From Mucilaginibacter rigui (GTDB lineage: Bacteria; Bacteroidota; Bacteroidia; Sphingobacteriales; Sphingobacteriaceae), in NCBI RefSeq assembly GCF_014773275.1, contig NZ_JACWMW010000001.1, positions 1,364,001 through 1,428,000 of the forward strand: DNA of 64,000 nucleotides, read 5' to 3'. A model generated the notes under the pieces. The model did not search any database. It was not told the origin of the DNA and saw only the letters and a program-made list of their open reading frames with translations. The number at the start of each line of letters is the position of its first letter. Within the stretch, counting starts at the first letter, position 1. Positions 1-9,415 of the stretch are shown one piece after another. The position numbers and the translations under genes were made by a program.

Positions 1-414
1 CGCCAGTTATTTAAACGCGGTACCGAAATTGCCGCCAAACAAGGCCTTATACTGGTTGATACCAAGTACGAATTTGGTAAGGTTGGCGATACTATTTATT
101 TGATAGATGAAATCCATACGCCCGATTCATCAAGGTACTTTTATAGCGAAGGATACGCCGAACGCCAGAAAAGCGGCGAAGCGCAAAAACAACTATCAAA
201 AGAGTTTGTTAGAAAGTGGCTTATAGAGAACGGTTTCCAGGGTAAGGACGGGCAGCAGGTTCCCGAAATGACAAAGGAGATAGTACAATCAATATCTGAC
301 AGATATATTGAACTGTATGAGCAAATTACAGGCGAAAAGTTCATTAAGCCCGAAATTACCGATGTGCTAAACAGAGTTGAAAACGCTATAAATAAGGCGT
401 TGGCCGCTTTGTAA
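1..414 (+). CDS. purC: SAICAR synthetase, C-terminal part
   Basis: This is the 3' end of phosphoribosylaminoimidazole-succinocarboxamide synthase, which joins aspartate to CAIR with ATP in purine synthesis in the cytosol. The frame is open from base 1, so the gene starts before the window; about 137 codons are visible. The family motifs LVDTKYEFG and [11 protein letters not shown] are clear near residues 19-51 of the fragment. The remainder has the normal C-terminal helices and stops at a TAA. Any ATG inside the visible part, such as base 100, is internal and not a start. The following STAS gene begins 52 bases downstream. Confidence 0.95.
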   Translation, partial: RQLFKRGTEIAAKQGLILVDTKYEFGKVGDTIYLIDEIHTPDSSRYFYSEGYAERQKSGEAQKQLSKEFVRKWLIENGFQGKDGQQVPEMTKEIVQSISDRYIELYEQITGEKFIKPEITDVLNRVENAINKALAAL

Positions 415-466
415 TTTTTTATTTAAAGATAAATTAATTCTATCTTAGCTTTTTAATTAGAACAAA

Positions 467-844
467 ATGAAATTTACGGTTGACAAGCACGAGAAATATA
501 TTCTTATTAAGCTTAACGAATCAAAGCTAAATTCACTGGTTACACCTCAGTTAAAATCAGAACTGATCCTGATCAACACCGAAGGCCAGCGAAACATCAT
601 CCTTGATCTTTCGCAAGTGAAGTTTGCAGATTCATCTGGCTTAAGCAGTTTATTGGTTGGGCACCGCTTATGTAAAAACTCATCCGGCTCATTTATACTG
701 TGTGGTTTAAATGATGCGGTATCGCGTTTGGTAACCATATCACAATTAGATAATGTACTTTCTATTGTACCTACCTGCGAAGAAGGCATCGACCTTATTT
801 TCATGGAAGAAATAGAAAAAGAACTGAAGAAAGAAGTAAGATAA
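467..844 (+). CDS. STAS-domain protein (anti-sigma factor antagonist-like)
   Basis: A 125-residue single STAS domain like SpoIIAA/RsbV. Such proteins bind a partner switching kinase or anti-sigma factor and are controlled by phosphorylation of a serine. The segment LSQVKFADSSGLSSLL (about residues 48-63) holds the DSSG motif with the candidate phosphoserine at 56 or 57. The C-terminal tail is charged and Glu/Lys-rich. It lies between purC and RNase Z, only 18 bases before the latter, so it is probably co-transcribed with it. No kinase or anti-sigma partner is in view, so its target is unknown. In Bacteroidota small STAS proteins of this kind often sit next to rnz. Confidence 0.85.
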   Translation: MKFTVDKHEKYILIKLNESKLNSLVTPQLKSELILINTEGQRNIILDLSQVKFADSSGLSSLLVGHRLCKNSSGSFILCGLNDAVSRLVTISQLDNVLSIVPTCEEGIDLIFMEEIEKELKKEVR

Positions 845-862
845 TAAGCTGTTTATCCCGGT

Positions 863-1780
863 ATGAAATTCGAAGTAACTATACTGGGCAGCAGTTCTGC
901 AACCCCCATTTTTAACAGGAACCCCACAGCGCAGGTACTCAACATAAACGAAAAGCTTTATTTGGTTGACTGCGCTGAGGGTACCCAGCAGCAAATGCTG
1001 CGGTTTGATGTTAAAGCCAGCCGTATAGATTATATTTTTATTAGCCACCTGCACGGCGATCATTACCTTGGTTTGGTTGGGCTATTATCATCCATGCACC
1101 TTAACGGTCGTAAAAAGGAACTTAAGATATTTGGCCCGCCACCCTTAAAAGAGATTGTTGACCTTCAACTCAAATATTCTGAAACTACCCTGCATTACCC
1201 TTTAGAATGGGTATTTACGGATGCTACAGCTAAAGGTATTATATTTGAAAATCAGGATATTTTTGTAGAAACCATCCCGCTTGACCACCGCATACCTTGT
1301 ACGGGCTTTTTGTTCAGGCAAAAAAGGCGGTTACGCAAGCTCATCAAGGAAAAAATAGAACAACTGGAAATACCTGTTGCCTACTATTCTGCCATAAAAA
1401 AGGGGAATGATTATACAGCGCCCGATGGTAATGTTTACCAAAACAGCACACTTACCATTGAACCCGCCGAGCCAAAATCATACGCTTACGTGTCTGATAC
1501 CCTTTACACTGAAAAATACCTGGCGCAAATAAACTCGGTTACGCTGCTTTACCACGAGGCCACATTTTTAAATGACATGCTTGACCGCGCTAACCAAACC
1601 CACCATACTACCGCTTTACAAGCAGGAGAGGTAGCAGTAAGGGTGAATGCAGAAAAGCTGCTTATCGGCCATTTCTCGGCCCGGTACAAAACCCTTAACG
1701 AGCTTTTGGAAGAAGCACAAAGCGTTTTCCCGAATACAGAACTTGCTGTAGAGGGAAAAACGTTTGTAATTTCTGAATAA
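863..1780 (+). CDS. rnz: Ribonuclease Z
   Basis: A 305-residue metallo-beta-lactamase-fold endonuclease that removes 3' trailers from tRNA precursors. The zinc-binding signature HLHGDH is at residues 62-67, directly preceded by the FIS strand. Further likely ligands are a His in LDHRIPCTGF, the Asp of YVSDT and the His of LLIGHFSARY near the C-terminus. The length is normal for the short RNase Z (ElaC) form, with the exosite insert lying around residues 150-185. The ATG at 863 follows the STAS gene by 18 bases. A strong hairpin follows the stop, between this gene and the convergent MCE gene. Confidence 0.95.
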   Translation: MKFEVTILGSSSATPIFNRNPTAQVLNINEKLYLVDCAEGTQQQMLRFDVKASRIDYIFISHLHGDHYLGLVGLLSSMHLNGRKKELKIFGPPPLKEIVDLQLKYSETTLHYPLEWVFTDATAKGIIFENQDIFVETIPLDHRIPCTGFLFRQKRRLRKLIKEKIEQLEIPVAYYSAIKKGNDYTAPDGNVYQNSTLTIEPAEPKSYAYVSDTLYTEKYLAQINSVTLLYHEATFLNDMLDRANQTHHTTALQAGEVAVRVNAEKLLIGHFSARYKTLNELLEEAQSVFPNTELAVEGKTFVISE

Positions 1781-1795
1781 CTAAGGTTAAAAAAA

Positions 1796-1819
1796 GAGAT
1801 CAGTTGAAAAACTGATCTC
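1796..1819. terminator. Bidirectional hairpin between rnz and the MCE gene
   Basis: Perfect 10-bp stem (GAGATCAGTT / AACTGATCTC) with a GAAA loop. An A-run before the stem reads as a U-run for the minus-strand gene. It lies between two convergent stop codons, which fits a shared terminator. Confidence 0.8.
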
Positions 1820-1845
1820 CAATATCTTGTTTCTAAATTCTAAAA

Positions 1846-2790
1846 TCAATCTCCCTTTTTACCGAATACTGAGAAGTGTACGTAACGGCTTGGGTGGGCT
1901 TTTATATCAATAAATAAATTGTTAAGGTTGCTTGATGCCTGGTTAAGATTGTTGTACATCTTATCATCATTCATCAGCAAACCAAGCGAGCCCTGCCCGC
2001 TATTGATCTTGTTGATAGTAGATTGCAGATCGGCCATAGCTTTGTTAGCGTTATCTAAAGTACCTTTAACATTTGAGTTAGCCAGATCGGTGCTAAACCT
2101 TTCAAAATTGCTTGAGATGCCGGTTAAATGCGCACTACTGTTTTTAAGATTTGCAGATGCCTCATCCGCATTGGCCATGATACCATTAATATGCGCGCTT
2201 TGCGAACCAACAATAGCATCAATTTTTTTGGTGGTACCTTCTAATGTTTGCAAGGAGTTGGCAATACTGGTAAAGCTTTTATCAACATTAGCCTGGAACC
2301 GCGGGTTCATGATCTTGTTAATAGCACCAAGGGCAGAATCTACCTTGGTTATCAAAACTTCGGCTTTTTTCTGGATAGGCTGCAGGCTTTCGGCCAGGCT
2401 GCCTTGTATATCTGCACGCAGCGTGTCTTGATCGCCGGCATACTTCATGCTGTTGCCCAGTTCAAATACAATGGCTTTACTACCTAAAAGATCGGTGCTT
2501 TGTAATTTGGCCAGCGTGTTATCAGGTATATTGTATTGTTTATCAACCTTAAATTCAACTGTGGTACGGCCATCAGCATGTAATTGCATTTTTGATACCC
2601 TGCCAATTTGAAAACCATTTACCAAAACAGGTTTTGATATGGTTAAACCCTCAACACTGCGGTAAATAGCGTAAAATTTGTTTGATGACGAAAAAACGTC
2701 GTTCCCTCGTAAAAAGCTGTATCCTAATATAAGTACCGTTATGGCCACCGCTGTAAGTGCCCCAATTTTTGTTTCGTTAGATATTTTCAT
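1846..2790 (-). CDS. MCE/MlaD-family lipid transport protein
   Basis: A 314-residue MlaD-like substrate-binding protein. An N-terminal membrane helix (about residues 9-28) anchors it to the inner membrane. One MCE domain follows (about 38-115; it contains GFQIGRVSKMQL and ends near ALVFELG-like sequence). The long C-terminal half is helical and Asn/Ser/Ala-rich, probably coiled coil. MCE proteins form hexameric tunnels that move phospholipid between inner and outer membrane with an MlaFE-type ABC transporter; that transporter is not in this window. The gene lies 32 bases after the amidase gene on the same strand and probably shares its promoter. The exact substrate is unknown. Confidence 0.88.
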   Translation of the reverse strand: MKISNETKIGALTAVAITVLILGYSFLRGNDVFSSSNKFYAIYRSVEGLTISKPVLVNGFQIGRVSKMQLHADGRTTVEFKVDKQYNIPDNTLAKLQSTDLLGSKAIVFELGNSMKYAGDQDTLRADIQGSLAESLQPIQKKAEVLITKVDSALGAINKIMNPRFQANVDKSFTSIANSLQTLEGTTKKIDAIVGSQSAHINGIMANADEASANLKNSSAHLTGISSNFERFSTDLANSNVKGTLDNANKAMADLQSTINKINSGQGSLGLLMNDDKMYNNLNQASSNLNNLFIDIKAHPSRYVHFSVFGKKGD

Positions 2791-2822
2791 ATATGGTATA
2801 GATAGTGTTTATATTTAAAAAT

Positions 2823-3743
2823 TTAGTTTGCCGTGACTTGTTCCATCTGGTTTTTATATTGATTAATGGCGCGTACTATAGAATTAACTATCTCTGTTTG
2901 TCCCTCTTCGGAGTTTAAATATTGCTCATCATCGGGGTTATTAATATAGCCTGTTTCAACAAGTACTGATGGCATTGCGCTGTGGCAAAGCACATAAATA
3001 CCCTGTTCCCTTAGCCCTTCGCTACGCCTTCCGTCTGTCCCAACAATCTCATCGTTAATTAAGTTTGCAATTTTTATACTTTGTTTACGAAACTTACGCA
3101 CATAGGCGGCGGTAAGTATGGCAACCACCGGATCATCGGGGTCTAAAGCATCACCATCAAGGCCCGATTCATCAACCTGGTTGTTTTTAATAGCGTTCTG
3201 TTCTTCGCGAGACCGGTGCAAACCATAAACAAGCATCAGGGCGCCTTTGCCCGAGCGGTCTGGTACACGCATTGATCTGTACACTGCCTTGCCACGCTTT
3301 GTGCCAACACGCTCGCGTATAACCCTGTCTGATAGCGAATTGCAATGTAGTGATATAAATAGGTCCCCCTTGTTTTCATTGGCAATTTGCGCACGCCTTT
3401 CAAACGATACATCATCGGGGGTTGAGCGTGTTAATACTGCTTTTACGCCTACAATATCTTTTTCAACAGCCTTCTGCAATTTTAATGCGAGGGCAAGCGT
3501 TACATTCCTTTCGGAAGAAAAAGAGCCGTCGGCACCCCGGGAATAATGGCCGGGAGGCGCGTTATCTGGTTTAGCACCGTGGCCGGCGTCAATAATTATA
3601 GTTTTAAGTTTGTAACTATTATTTACAACAGTATCTTTTTTTACTATATCTTTTGAAGTGAACGAAAACAATGAGAAGCAAATTAATATCGCGGCAAAGC
3701 CACAAATCGTTCTATTCAACCTGTTCAATATTTTATTTTTCAT
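2823..3743 (-). CDS. N-acetylmuramoyl-L-alanine amidase (Amidase_3)
   Basis: A 306-residue secreted zinc amidase that cuts the amide between muramic acid and the peptide stem of peptidoglycan. A hydrophobic segment at residues 12-29 acts as signal peptide or anchor. Zinc ligands are visible: His55 (DAGHG), Glu78 (SERN) and His133 (SLHCN); the catalytic Glu263 is in VETGYINN. An insert of about 60 residues (145-205) before the last part resembles the regulatory insert of AmiA/B/C-type enzymes. It is divergent from the LptD-like gene and probably in operon with the downstream MCE gene, which suggests a shared role in envelope upkeep. Confidence 0.92.
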   Translation of the reverse strand: MKNKILNRLNRTICGFAAILICFSLFSFTSKDIVKKDTVVNNSYKLKTIIIDAGHGAKPDNAPPGHYSRGADGSFSSERNVTLALALKLQKAVEKDIVGVKAVLTRSTPDDVSFERRAQIANENKGDLFISLHCNSLSDRVIRERVGTKRGKAVYRSMRVPDRSGKGALMLVYGLHRSREEQNAIKNNQVDESGLDGDALDPDDPVVAILTAAYVRKFRKQSIKIANLINDEIVGTDGRRSEGLREQGIYVLCHSAMPSVLVETGYINNPDDEQYLNSEEGQTEIVNSIVRAINQYKNQMEQVTAN

Positions 3744-3771
3744 TAGCTTTGAACGCTGTTAACTGTACCTG

Positions 3772-3779
3772 CAAAAATA
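3772..3779 (-). promoter_or_regulatory. Candidate -7 element for the amidase-MCE operon
   Basis: On the minus strand the bases read TATTTTTG, a full match to the Bacteroidota -7 form TAnnTTTG, about 30 bases before the amidase ATG. I see no good TTG at the expected -33 distance, so support is partial. Confidence 0.45.
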
Positions 3780-3795
3780 CTATTCATAATCAATT

Positions 3796-6543
3796 TTGAA
3801 ATTAGTTAGGCCTTTTTTTCTACTTGCACTTATATTAATGGTTAAGATGGTAACCTATGCAAATAGCGGTCACCATTATATAACTGTTAAAGATACTATT
3901 ATAAAACTTGATTCTGTCAGAGATAGGAAACTGCTTCGTAACCCCAAGCCGGCTACGCCTGCAAAAGGGAAGGGGGGCGGCCGTAATTTTACAGCTCCCC
4001 AAAATTCTATTACCGCCAAAAAAGATACTACGCCAAGTGCAGGTGGTTTAAAATCAATAGTTAAAGCCACTGCCGAGGATTCATCATTTGTTGATAACGA
4101 GAACAAAATGAAGTACCTGTATGGTAAAGCGCGTGTTACTTATGAGGATTTTGAGCTAGATGCTGAATATATCCGTGTGGATGAAAAAAGACACCTAATA
4201 TTTGCCCGTGGCGCTATCGACCCTAAAACGCGGCGGTATATAGGGCGGCCATTATCAAAATCGGGAAAGGAGAAACCGGTAGCATCAGATTCGTTGCTGT
4301 TTGATTATAAAACCAAAAAGGGTAAGATCTGGAACCCTGCGTCAGAGCAAGAGGGTAACTTTATATCGGGCGGCCAGGCAAAACGGCTTAACGAAACCGA
4401 GGTTGCTTATCGCAACGTAATTTTTAGCACCTGTGATCTGCCTTTCCCCGAAACGCATTTTGGTATTGTAATTACAAAGGGTATCGGCCAAAAAAACCGT
4501 ATCATATCGGGCCCGGCGTATTTAGAGATTGCCGGTGTGCCATTGCCGTTAGCTATTCCCTTCGGGTTTTTCCCAAAACCCGATTCGCGCTCATCAGGCG
4601 TTATTCTCCCTACTTTTGGGGAAGATGCCAGGCTGGGTTTTTACCTGCGCAACTTTGGTTATTACATTGGCCTTAATGATAATATTGACCTTACAACAAT
4701 GGCCACACTGTATTCAAAAGGCTCTTTTGAGATAAATACAAACGCGCGTTATTTAAAACGGTATAAGTATGGTGGTAGTTTAACGTTAAGCTATGGATCG
4801 CATAACTACGGCCTGGCAGGCGACCCGGCACAAAAAGATTTTAACATTGCGTGGACACACTCGCAAGACCCGAATGCTAACCCTGGTACTACTTTTAGCG
4901 CATCAGTAAATGCAGGGACTTCAAGCTTTTACCGGAACAGCCCCGGGCAAAATAATTACAACCTGCAATCGCTTACCCAGAACAACTTAAGGTCAAGTAT
5001 CAACTACGGTAAAACGTGGGCAAATTCGCCCTTTAACCTAAACGTGAGTTTAGGCCACAGCCAGGACCTTACCCAAAAAACAGTTACGTTGGAACTCCCA
5101 ACATTCAGTTTTAACATGGCCACATTAAGTCCGTTTGACTCTAAAGACCGTGTAGGCGAACAAAAGTGGTATCAGCGTATTACAGTAGGTTATAGTTTAG
5201 TTGGTACAAACAAGTTGAATGCTGTGCCGGAGTCTGAATTGTTTAAAGCAAACACACTCACCAAGCGCCTGCAAAATGGTTTCCAGCATCAAATACCCGT
5301 GGCATTTAATGCTACCATATTAAAATACTTTCAATTCAACACAGGGGTAAGCTATACCGAACGCTGGTATTTTCAAACCATTCGGCGTAGGTTCGACAGG
5401 GGGAGTGTAGCAGGCCAGGTATTGCCAGTAACCGATACCGTAGGTGGTTTTTCTCGTGCGGCCGAGTATAGCTTTAACGCAGGTTTCTCAACTAAACTAT
5501 ATGGTACAATACCATTTAAAAAGGGTAATATAAAAGCTATCAGGCATATATCTACACCTTCAATCAGCTTTAACTATCGCCCCGATTTTGGCGACCCAAG
5601 CTATGGGTATTACCGTACCGCCGTTAGTAATGCAACCGTACCATATCCATATTATGCGCAACGCTATTCAATTTATGAGCAATCAGTGTATGGCGGCCCA
5701 TCCGCAGGTAAGCAAGCGGGTATAGGTTTTTCGCTTGATAACACGATTGAGGCTAAGGTTAAAGCCAAAAGTACAGACACATCAGGAATGGACAGGAAAA
5801 TCCCTATTTTACAGGGCTTAACCTTTTCGGGGTTTTACAATTTCGCTGCCGATTCATTAAAACTCTCGAATATTAATTTTTCAGGTCACACGGCTATACT
5901 TAACCAAAAGGTGAATATTAACTTTAGTGGCTCGTTTGATCCGTATGTTACCACCGTGCGCGATTCTATCAGTAATGGGCAATTAACCAACTATATAAGG
6001 CGTATCAATCGCTTTAGCTGGCAGGATGGTAAATTCCCGATGCTGTCTAACTTTAACTTCTCTATGAGCGGTGCTTTAAACCCGGCAACCTTTAGGCCTA
6101 AAGCCGTTGTGCCTGTAGGTACCACCCTGCAAACAATGGATCCTAACCAGGCGCAAAGGCTTGCTATGATAAATAGCGACCCGGGAGCTTATATAGATTT
6201 TAATATCCCCTGGAACGTATCCATCAACTACAGCTTTAACTATAGTAACAATATTATTAATACTTCATCAAGTAACACCGTAATGCTTAGCGGCGATGTA
6301 AGCCTTACCCAGAAATGGAAAATACAGTATAACACAACTTACGATATAAAGGCGAGGCAACTAAGTAGTGCTACATCATTTGCCATATACCGTGATCTAC
6401 ATTGCTGGGACCTTTCGGTACAATGGCTGCCTTTCGGGTTCTATAAATCATACAACGTTACACTGAAGGTTAAGGCGTCTATTTTGCAGGACCTTAAACT
6501 AAGCAAACGAAGCGATTATACCAATAACCAAAACTTTTACTAA
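3796..6543 (+). CDS. LptD-like outer-membrane LPS assembly protein
   Basis: A 915-residue protein of the OstA/LptD type. It has a signal peptide, an Asp/Lys-rich linker, an OstA-like beta-jellyroll domain (about residues 90-230; motif YLYGKARVTYEDFELDA is in two overlapping parts), and a long C-terminal barrel with many alternating aromatic strands. In other bacteria LptD with LptE inserts lipopolysaccharide into the outer leaflet. I chose the TTG at 3796, which gives a convincing hydrophobic signal (residues 4-22); the first in-frame ATG at 3838 would remove most of it. It is divergent from the cell-wall amidase and is followed after one base by cinA. Confidence 0.85.
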   Translation: MKLVRPFFLLALILMVKMVTYANSGHHYITVKDTIIKLDSVRDRKLLRNPKPATPAKGKGGGRNFTAPQNSITAKKDTTPSAGGLKSIVKATAEDSSFVDNENKMKYLYGKARVTYEDFELDAEYIRVDEKRHLIFARGAIDPKTRRYIGRPLSKSGKEKPVASDSLLFDYKTKKGKIWNPASEQEGNFISGGQAKRLNETEVAYRNVIFSTCDLPFPETHFGIVITKGIGQKNRIISGPAYLEIAGVPLPLAIPFGFFPKPDSRSSGVILPTFGEDARLGFYLRNFGYYIGLNDNIDLTTMATLYSKGSFEINTNARYLKRYKYGGSLTLSYGSHNYGLAGDPAQKDFNIAWTHSQDPNANPGTTFSASVNAGTSSFYRNSPGQNNYNLQSLTQNNLRSSINYGKTWANSPFNLNVSLGHSQDLTQKTVTLELPTFSFNMATLSPFDSKDRVGEQKWYQRITVGYSLVGTNKLNAVPESELFKANTLTKRLQNGFQHQIPVAFNATILKYFQFNTGVSYTERWYFQTIRRRFDRGSVAGQVLPVTDTVGGFSRAAEYSFNAGFSTKLYGTIPFKKGNIKAIRHISTPSISFNYRPDFGDPSYGYYRTAVSNATVPYPYYAQRYSIYEQSVYGGPSAGKQAGIGFSLDNTIEAKVKAKSTDTSGMDRKIPILQGLTFSGFYNFAADSLKLSNINFSGHTAILNQKVNINFSGSFDPYVTTVRDSISNGQLTNYIRRINRFSWQDGKFPMLSNFNFSMSGALNPATFRPKAVVPVGTTLQTMDPNQAQRLAMINSDPGAYIDFNIPWNVSINYSFNYSNNIINTSSSNTVMLSGDVSLTQKWKIQYNTTYDIKARQLSSATSFAIYRDLHCWDLSVQWLPFGFYKSYNVTLKVKASILQDLKLSKRSDYTNNQNFY

Positions 6544-6544
6544 T

Positions 6545-7786
6545 ATGCTTGCAGAGATCATAACAATTGGCGACGAAATATTGATTGGGCAAATTGTTGA
6601 TACAAATTCTGCATGGATGGCCCGGAAACTGAATGCAGAAGGTATCAGGGTAAAGCAGGTCTCGTCTGTGTCAGACAATAAGGAGCATATCCTTAAAGCG
6701 CTTGCAGAAGCCGCAGGCCGTGCTGATATTATTTTAATAACCGGCGGCCTTGGCCCTACAAAAGACGACATTACCAAATTAACCCTTGCCGAATACTTTA
6801 ATGTTGGCCTTGTTTTAAATAACGATGCATTAAAAAACGTTGAGAACATATTTAAAAAGTATAATCGGCCCCTGCTTGAAGTGAACCACAAACAAGCCGA
6901 AGTACCAGAAAATTGCGAGATCATCCAGAATAATAATGGTACTGCCCCCGGCATGTGGTTTAATGTAGATGGAAAGATCTATGTATCTATGCCCGGCGTA
7001 CCGTTCGAGATGATGTATATGATGGAAGATACGGTTATACCCAAATTAAAAACAATCCTAAAGCTGCCGGTTATTCTCCACAAAACAATATTAACAGTGG
7101 GAGAAGGTGAATCTTTCCTGGCCGAGAAAATAGCAGATATAGAAAACGACCTTCCCGAAAATATAAAACTTGCCTACCTGCCAAAAATGGGGCAGGTGCG
7201 TTTAAGGTTAAGCGCCTATGGCGACAGTGAAACCGGGTTACGGGAGAAGTTAGAGCAATTTACCGCAAGGATTGTTGAGCGTGTTGGCCATAATGTGGTT
7301 GCACAGGAAGATATCCCGCTGGAAAAAGTAATATTAAATTTCATGGCTGGTAAAGGCCTTACTTTATCTGTTGCCGAGAGTTGTACCGGTGGTTATGTAT
7401 CGCATCTTATTACTCAGCATGAGGGTTCATCGCAGGTGTTTTTTGGCGGTGCTGTTACTTATTCATACGATTTAAAAGAGAATGTTTTAGGTGTAAAGAA
7501 CGAAACTCTTTACCAGTTTGGTGCCGTTAGCCGCGAGACTGCGACAGAAATGGTTGAGGGTGCACTACGTCAGTTTAAATCTGATTACGCAGTAGCAATA
7601 ACCGGAATTGCCGGCCCGGGAGGCGGTACCGAAGATAAACCCGTAGGTACTGTATGGATTGCGGTGGCAAATGCAAATAAAACGGTGGTAAAGAAATTCA
7701 CATTTGGTAATAAACGGATACAAAACATTGAAAGGAGTGCAGTAGCGGCCTTTTTTATGTTGATTACTTTACTAAAAGAAAGTTAA
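6545..7786 (+). CDS. cinA: CinA-family nicotinamide mononucleotide deamidase / ADP-ribose pyrophosphatase-like
   Basis: A 413-residue two-domain CinA protein. The N-terminal molybdopterin-binding-like domain (about 1-170; GGLGPTKDD near residue 65) is linked to hydrolysis of ADP-ribose-type compounds. The C-terminal PncC domain (about 255-410) deamidates NMN and shows the conserved AESCTGG and GIAGPGGG motifs. Both are intact and the length is normal. The ATG follows the LptD-like stop after one base, so the two are probably translated from one mRNA. The competence name is historical; no competence role is implied here. Confidence 0.94.
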   Translation: MLAEIITIGDEILIGQIVDTNSAWMARKLNAEGIRVKQVSSVSDNKEHILKALAEAAGRADIILITGGLGPTKDDITKLTLAEYFNVGLVLNNDALKNVENIFKKYNRPLLEVNHKQAEVPENCEIIQNNNGTAPGMWFNVDGKIYVSMPGVPFEMMYMMEDTVIPKLKTILKLPVILHKTILTVGEGESFLAEKIADIENDLPENIKLAYLPKMGQVRLRLSAYGDSETGLREKLEQFTARIVERVGHNVVAQEDIPLEKVILNFMAGKGLTLSVAESCTGGYVSHLITQHEGSSQVFFGGAVTYSYDLKENVLGVKNETLYQFGAVSRETATEMVEGALRQFKSDYAVAITGIAGPGGGTEDKPVGTVWIAVANANKTVVKKFTFGNKRIQNIERSAVAAFFMLITLLKES

Positions 7787-7813
7787 TTGTGACATTATAA
7801 TTGTATAATTTTG
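7787..7813 (+). promoter_or_regulatory. Promoter for the E2 acyltransferase gene
   Basis: TTG (7787-7789), a 16-base spacer, then TAATTTTG (7806-7813), which fits the Bacteroidota TTG/TAnnTTTG form with a slightly short spacer. It lies between cinA and the ATG at 7837. The upstream in-frame TTG at 7801 falls inside this promoter, which argues for the downstream ATG as the start. Confidence 0.5.
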
Positions 7814-7836
7814 ACCAACGAACTATAGTTTTGCGT

Positions 7837-9336
7837 ATGGCCAAATACCAATTATTACTGCCAAAAATGGGTGAGAGTGTTGCAGAAGCAACAATAATTA
7901 AATGGAATAAAAAACCGGGAGATTATATAGAAGCAGATGAGGCAGTTATGGAAATTGCGACCGATAAGGTCGATTCAGAAGTTCCATCGCCGGTGTCAGG
8001 AAGATTAGTTGAACAGCTTTGTAAAGAAGATGAAGTTGTGCAGGTAGGTTCTGTAATTGCGGTTATCGAAACTGATGAAGCAGGAAGCGATAATACGCCA
8101 CAAGCTGCCTCAGTACCTGAAACAGCTCCCGAGCCTGCATCTCAAACTGTTGCAGAGCAAGCACCGAACTTTGTAGCACAGCCTACCTCTCAGCAACCTG
8201 TTATTGCAGATATCCCAGGCATAGATCAAATAGAGCAAAGGCAAGGTGCACCTATTGATGGTGTTACTTACGAAAATCGTTTTTACTCCCCGTTAGTAAA
8301 AAATATAGCTAACCAGGAAGGTATCGGCAACAGCGAACTTGACAAAATACCAGGAACGGGTGCCGAAGGACGTTTAACAAAAGACGATCTGTTGGAGTAT
8401 ATCCAAAAACGTGGCCCTAAGGCTGGTAATGCATCACAAAGTTACGCCGCACCGCAGCAGGGGCAAACAACACAGCCTGTTGCAGCACCGGTAGCCGAGC
8501 CGGCTTATGTGGCACCACAACCCGTTGCACAACAGCCACAACAAACCCAACCGGCGCCGTCAGAAACATTTACTGCACCTAAGCAATCGCAAGATTCCCC
8601 ACAGCCAGCTACTACATCAGTATCTGGCGGTAACGAGATCATTGAGATGGACCGTATGCGTAAACTGATAGCCGAGCATATGGTTTACAGTAAGCACACA
8701 TCGCCACACGTAACTTCGTTTGTTGAAGCAGATGTTACCGAACTGGTGAATTGGCGCGAGCGTATTAAAAACTCATTTGAGAAACGTGAAGGCGAAAAAA
8801 TAACCTTCACCCCAATATTCATAGAGGCAGTTGTAAAAGCAATAAAAGATTTCCCGATGATAAATATTTCGGTAAACGGAACTCAGATCATCAAGAAAAA
8901 GGATATCAATATTAGTATGGCAACCGCTTTACCAAGTGGTAACCTTATTGTACCGGTAATTAAGAAAGCCGATCAGTTAAGCCTGTTAGGTATTACCAAA
9001 GCGGTTAATGACCTGGCTAACCGTGCCCGCAATAATAAACTTCAGCCTGATGATGTAAGAGATGGTACATTCACCATCACCAACGTTGGCTCGTTTGGCA
9101 ATGTAATGGGCACGCCAATTATTAACCAGCCACAGGTAGCCATTTTAGCCGTTGGCGCAATTAAAAAGAAACCTGCTGTTATAGAAACACCAAAAGGCGA
9201 CGCCATAGCCATAAGACATATGATGTTCCTTTCGTTATCATATGACCATCGTGTAGTTGACGGTGCATTAGGCGGGCAATTTGTGAGCAGGGTAGCCCAT
9301 TACCTGGAAAACTGGGACACTAAAAGGAGTTTATAG
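7837..9336 (+). CDS. 2-oxo acid dehydrogenase E2 (dihydrolipoyl acyltransferase)
   Basis: A 499-residue E2 core subunit of a 2-oxo acid dehydrogenase complex. It carries acyl groups from the E1 decarboxylase on a swinging lipoyl arm and passes them to CoA. Domains in order: lipoyl domain (1-80) with lipoyl-Lys44 in ATDKVDS; a Pro/Ala/Gln-rich linker; a peripheral subunit-binding domain (about 150-190; contains GTGAEGRLTKDDLL); a second linker; and a catalytic domain (about 265-499) with the active-site His in YDHRVVDG. Sequence alone does not tell branched-chain, pyruvate or 2-oxoglutarate specificity; the branched-chain type is the best guess. No E1 or E3 gene is adjacent. The ATG is preferred over an upstream TTG. 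Confidence 0.9.
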   Translation: MAKYQLLLPKMGESVAEATIIKWNKKPGDYIEADEAVMEIATDKVDSEVPSPVSGRLVEQLCKEDEVVQVGSVIAVIETDEAGSDNTPQAASVPETAPEPASQTVAEQAPNFVAQPTSQQPVIADIPGIDQIEQRQGAPIDGVTYENRFYSPLVKNIANQEGIGNSELDKIPGTGAEGRLTKDDLLEYIQKRGPKAGNASQSYAAPQQGQTTQPVAAPVAEPAYVAPQPVAQQPQQTQPAPSETFTAPKQSQDSPQPATTSVSGGNEIIEMDRMRKLIAEHMVYSKHTSPHVTSFVEADVTELVNWRERIKNSFEKREGEKITFTPIFIEAVVKAIKDFPMINISVNGTQIIKKKDINISMATALPSGNLIVPVIKKADQLSLLGITKAVNDLANRARNNKLQPDDVRDGTFTITNVGSFGNVMGTPIINQPQVAILAVGAIKKKPAVIETPKGDAIAIRHMMFLSLSYDHRVVDGALGGQFVSRVAHYLENWDTKRSL

Positions 9337-9381
9337 TTACAGGAATATATAGTTAATTTAATTTGTGAGTTCTACAAAAAC

Positions 9382-9415
9382 AAAGGTTTCCCTAAACGGA
9401 AGCCTTTTGTTTTTA
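9382..9415. terminator. Terminator between E2 and the GT87-like gene
   Basis: Ten-base stem (AAAGGTTTCC / GGAAGCCTTT, one G-U pair) with a 6-base loop, followed by TTGTTTTT on the plus strand and preceded by A-runs. It sits between convergent genes and probably serves both. Confidence 0.75.

Noticed and set aside
1919..2431. A 170-codon plus-strand ORF opposite the MCE gene
   Set aside because: Leu/Ala-rich complement of the helical part of the MCE protein, with no start context.
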